Shown: piece after piece, positions 54,233 through 55,664 of the stretch
How positions within the stretch are numbered: the first letter of the stretch is position 1
How the letters are laid out: each line of letters starts with the position of its first letter
Assembly: GCA_004292605.1 (NCBI GenBank)
Contig: RDXK01000099.1
Span: 1-55,664 of the forward strand
Source: Bacteroidota bacterium
GTDB lineage: Bacteria; Bacteroidota; Bacteroidia; Chitinophagales; Chitinophagaceae
Length of the DNA: 55,664 bases
Reading direction: 5' to 3'
Notes under the pieces: model-generated
What the model was told of the DNA's origin: nothing
Seen by the model: only the letters and a program-made list of their open reading frames with translations
Database searches by the model: none
Translations under genes and position numbers: made by a program

Positions 54233-55664
54233 CTATCGTAATAGTGTTACGGTTCCTTCTCTATAAATACTGTTACCATCTTTATCTAACCCGCGGGCTG
54301 TCCATACATACGTGGCTAGTGGCTGTAATACACCGCCATAGGTACCATCCCAACCGCTGGTAATATTTGACGTTTCAAACAAACGCTTACCGCTTCTATC
54401 AAATACTCTAAAGAATTGTAACTCTTTTATACCTACCGGCACTATCATTAACCTATCGTTCACGCCATCGCCATTGGGTGTAAATATGTTGGGCACAAAT
54501 AGGTTGTAAGCTTGCTGTATCCTCACTCTTAAGCTATCTACAGTTATACACCCACTAGCTGCTTCTATACGTATTCTATACTCTTGCTCGGCGGTAATAT
54601 TGGTAGTAGGATTGCTGATGAAACTGTTGCTTAAACCTGTACTAGGTGTCCATGTGTAGCGTGTACCAAAGGTTCTAGCCTGTAGTGGTAGGTTCTCACC
54701 TAAAATAGCATCTTGTGTTGCTAGGCGTACCGCTGTTCTTGGTGCCTCTACAGCTACTACCCTAGTAATGCTATCTGCTAAATTACTACATACATTGCTA
54801 CGTACTATTAGTTTTACACTATAGTTGTTTGCAGTGCTATAGGTAAATGCTGCGTTGGTACTGTTGCTACTATTGCCCACATTATCACTCCATACATAGC
54901 TTACTGCTCCGCTTGTATTTACGGTACTTTGGTTGGTAAAGTTTACCGCAGTGTTGGTACAAAATCTATCAAAACTGAAGGAAGCTACCGGTGCAAATAA
55001 TTGTGTTAATGTTACACTATTTGTTGCATTGGCTACACAACCTTGGGCTGTAGTAATACGTACTGTATAGTTACCTACACTACTGGCAGTAATGCTGCTG
55101 TTCAATGCTCCGCTGATGGCGGTATTATTTAAGAACCATTGATAATTTGCTCCGCCGCTTGTACTTAGTACTATACTGGCTGAAGGGCCGCATAGCACAG
55201 TGGTAGCGGATGTAATGGCGGCCACCGGTAAAGCATTTACCGTAAATGTTCCGTTTACATATACAATATTATAGTTACTTAAACCTGTGCCTACTGCTGC
55301 ACTTGGTGTAATAGTGTAAGTACCGGCTGCTGTGGCGGCTGTGGCTCCCAAACTATTTAACGTAGCGGCTGTTACGGTATTGCCATTTACCAATCCGGCT
55401 ACTGTATAATCTGCGTTGGTAAAGCTGTACGCTAGGCCTTGGCATTTTACTTGGTTGCTGGCGGTGATGGTTAATGTGGCTGGTGTAACAGTTAAGGTAC
55501 CATCTGTGTAACTAATACTATAGTTACTTAATCCCGTACCTACCGCGGCACTTGCTACTATTGGGTATGTACCCACATTGGCTGTTGCTGGTGAACCGGT
55601 ACTGCTTAAACTTACTGCTGTTATGTTGTTACCGTTTACTAAACCAGTGGCGGTAAAAGCTGTG
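54233..55664 (-). CDS. MBG-repeat adhesin with type B T9SS sorting domain, C-terminal part (runs off the right edge)
   Basis: The frame is open from the right edge to the stop at 54233 (477 codons visible; the N-terminus lies outside). Visible, in order: two MBG-like units (LTITASNQVKCQGLAYSFTNADYTVAGL... and the preceding copy ending NYSISYTDGTLTV), an Ig-like unit (CGPSASIVLSTSGGANYQWF), a PKD-like unit (FDRFCTNTAVNFTNQS... YVWSD), and the final gliding-motility-associated C-terminal domain (FVPNIFTPNGDGVNDRL, RSGKRLFETSN, GWDGTYGG). This C-terminal type B signal routes the protein through SprA for attachment. A PorP/SprF gene follows 116 bp downstream. Confidence 0.93.
   Translation of the reverse strand, partial: TAFTATGLVNGNNITAVSLSSTGSPATANVGTYPIVASAAVGTGLSNYSISYTDGTLTVTPATLTITASNQVKCQGLAYSFTNADYTVAGLVNGNTVTAATLNSLGATAATAAGTYTITPSAAVGTGLSNYNIVYVNGTFTVNALPVAAITSATTVLCGPSASIVLSTSGGANYQWFLNNTAISGALNSSITASSVGNYTVRITTAQGCVANATNSVTLTQLFAPVASFSFDRFCTNTAVNFTNQSTVNTSGAVSYVWSDNVGNSSNSTNAAFTYSTANNYSVKLIVRSNVCSNLADSITRVVAVEAPRTAVRLATQDAILGENLPLQARTFGTRYTWTPSTGLSNSFISNPTTNITAEQEYRIRIEAASGCITVDSLRVRIQQAYNLFVPNIFTPNGDGVNDRLMIVPVGIKELQFFRVFDRSGKRLFETSNITSGWDGTYGGVLQPLATYVWTARGLDKDGNSIYREGTVTLLR
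55229..55664 (-). repeat. Tandem MBG-type repeats in the adhesin
   Basis: Two units of about 80 residues share the pattern AGLVNGNxxTAxxLxSxGxxATAxxGTYxIxxSAAVGTGLSNYxIxYxxGTxTV. The DNA copies are also alike (GCAGTAGGCACAGGTTTAAG-type blocks around 55290 and 55530), a sign of repeat duplication. More units probably lie beyond the window. Confidence 0.8.

Noticed and set aside
1-55664. CRISPR arrays, insertion sequences, phage genes
   Set aside because: No regularly spaced repeats, transposase or integrase motifs, or phage structural genes were seen.

Overview
The window comes from a Bacteroidota genome, most likely family Chitinophagaceae (an inference from gene content, not a tested placement). 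Evidence: several type IX secretion system (T9SS) parts and cargo (SprA, a PorP/SprF protein, one type A and one type B C-terminal sorting domain), an Oar-like TonB-dependent transporter, a GLPGLI-like protein, and promoters of the Bacteroidota form TTTG-N19/20-TAnnTTTG in front of rpsL, a tRNA-Val gene and probably ruvA and two secreted-protein genes. Genes lack obvious Shine-Dalgarno sequences. Coding is dense, many neighbours overlap by 4-16 bp, and there is no phage, insertion sequence or CRISPR array.

Layout. 1-0.7 kb: 5' part of a secreted-protein gene cut by the window edge. 0.75-0.85 kb: a GC-rich intergenic element made of small hairpins. 0.9-4.6 kb: rlmB, an HMG-CoA-lyase-like gene and a GSCFA gene as one operon, plus an unknown gene. 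4.7-12.7 kb: sprA (7.3 kb) and ruvA. 12.7-17.8 kb: a DUF4230-like protein, two small envelope proteins (one with a C-terminal sorting-like signal) and a large T9SS cargo. 18-20.2 kb: rpsG, rpsL and ilvE. 20.3-24.9 kb: unknown gene, rdgB, a glycoside-hydrolase-like lipoprotein and a thioesterase, running into aroE, a phosphosulfolactate-synthase-like gene and a TPR gene. 26.5-31.9 kb: small secreted protein, GLPGLI-like protein, class IV aminotransferase, Nif3, zinc-ribbon and TPR proteins. 32-35.2 kb: recN, fabI and a PAP2 phosphatase. 35.2-40.3 kb: an operon of CpcT-like protein, exported PIG-L deacetylase, two micro-membrane-proteins (52 and 33 aa) and a sodium:solute symporter. 40.4-43.7 kb: Oar-like transporter. 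44-46.9 kb: ribBA, aroQ and an exported glutamate-racemase homologue. 47-50.3 kb: tRNA-Val, PagL-like protein, SRPBCC protein and an ammonium transporter. 50.5-52.8 kb: small unknown genes, a thiol-redox protein and an N-formylglutamate-amidohydrolase-like lipoprotein. 53.1 kb to the end: PorP/SprF next to the 3' part of an MBG-repeat adhesin with a type B sorting domain.

How they fit together. SprA is the outer-membrane T9SS channel. The 14.3-17.8 kb protein (type A signal) and the right-end adhesin (type B signal, with its PorP/SprF partner) are expected clients. Housekeeping functions cover translation (rpsL, rpsG, tRNA-Val, rlmB), recombination and repair (ruvA, recN), fatty acids (fabI), aromatic amino acids (aroE, aroQ), riboflavin (ribBA) and branched-chain amino acids (ilvE). 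The parts most worth a second look are the hairpin element at 0.75-0.85 kb, the deacetylase/micro-protein/symporter operon, the exported racemase and the small tail-signal protein near 14 kb.
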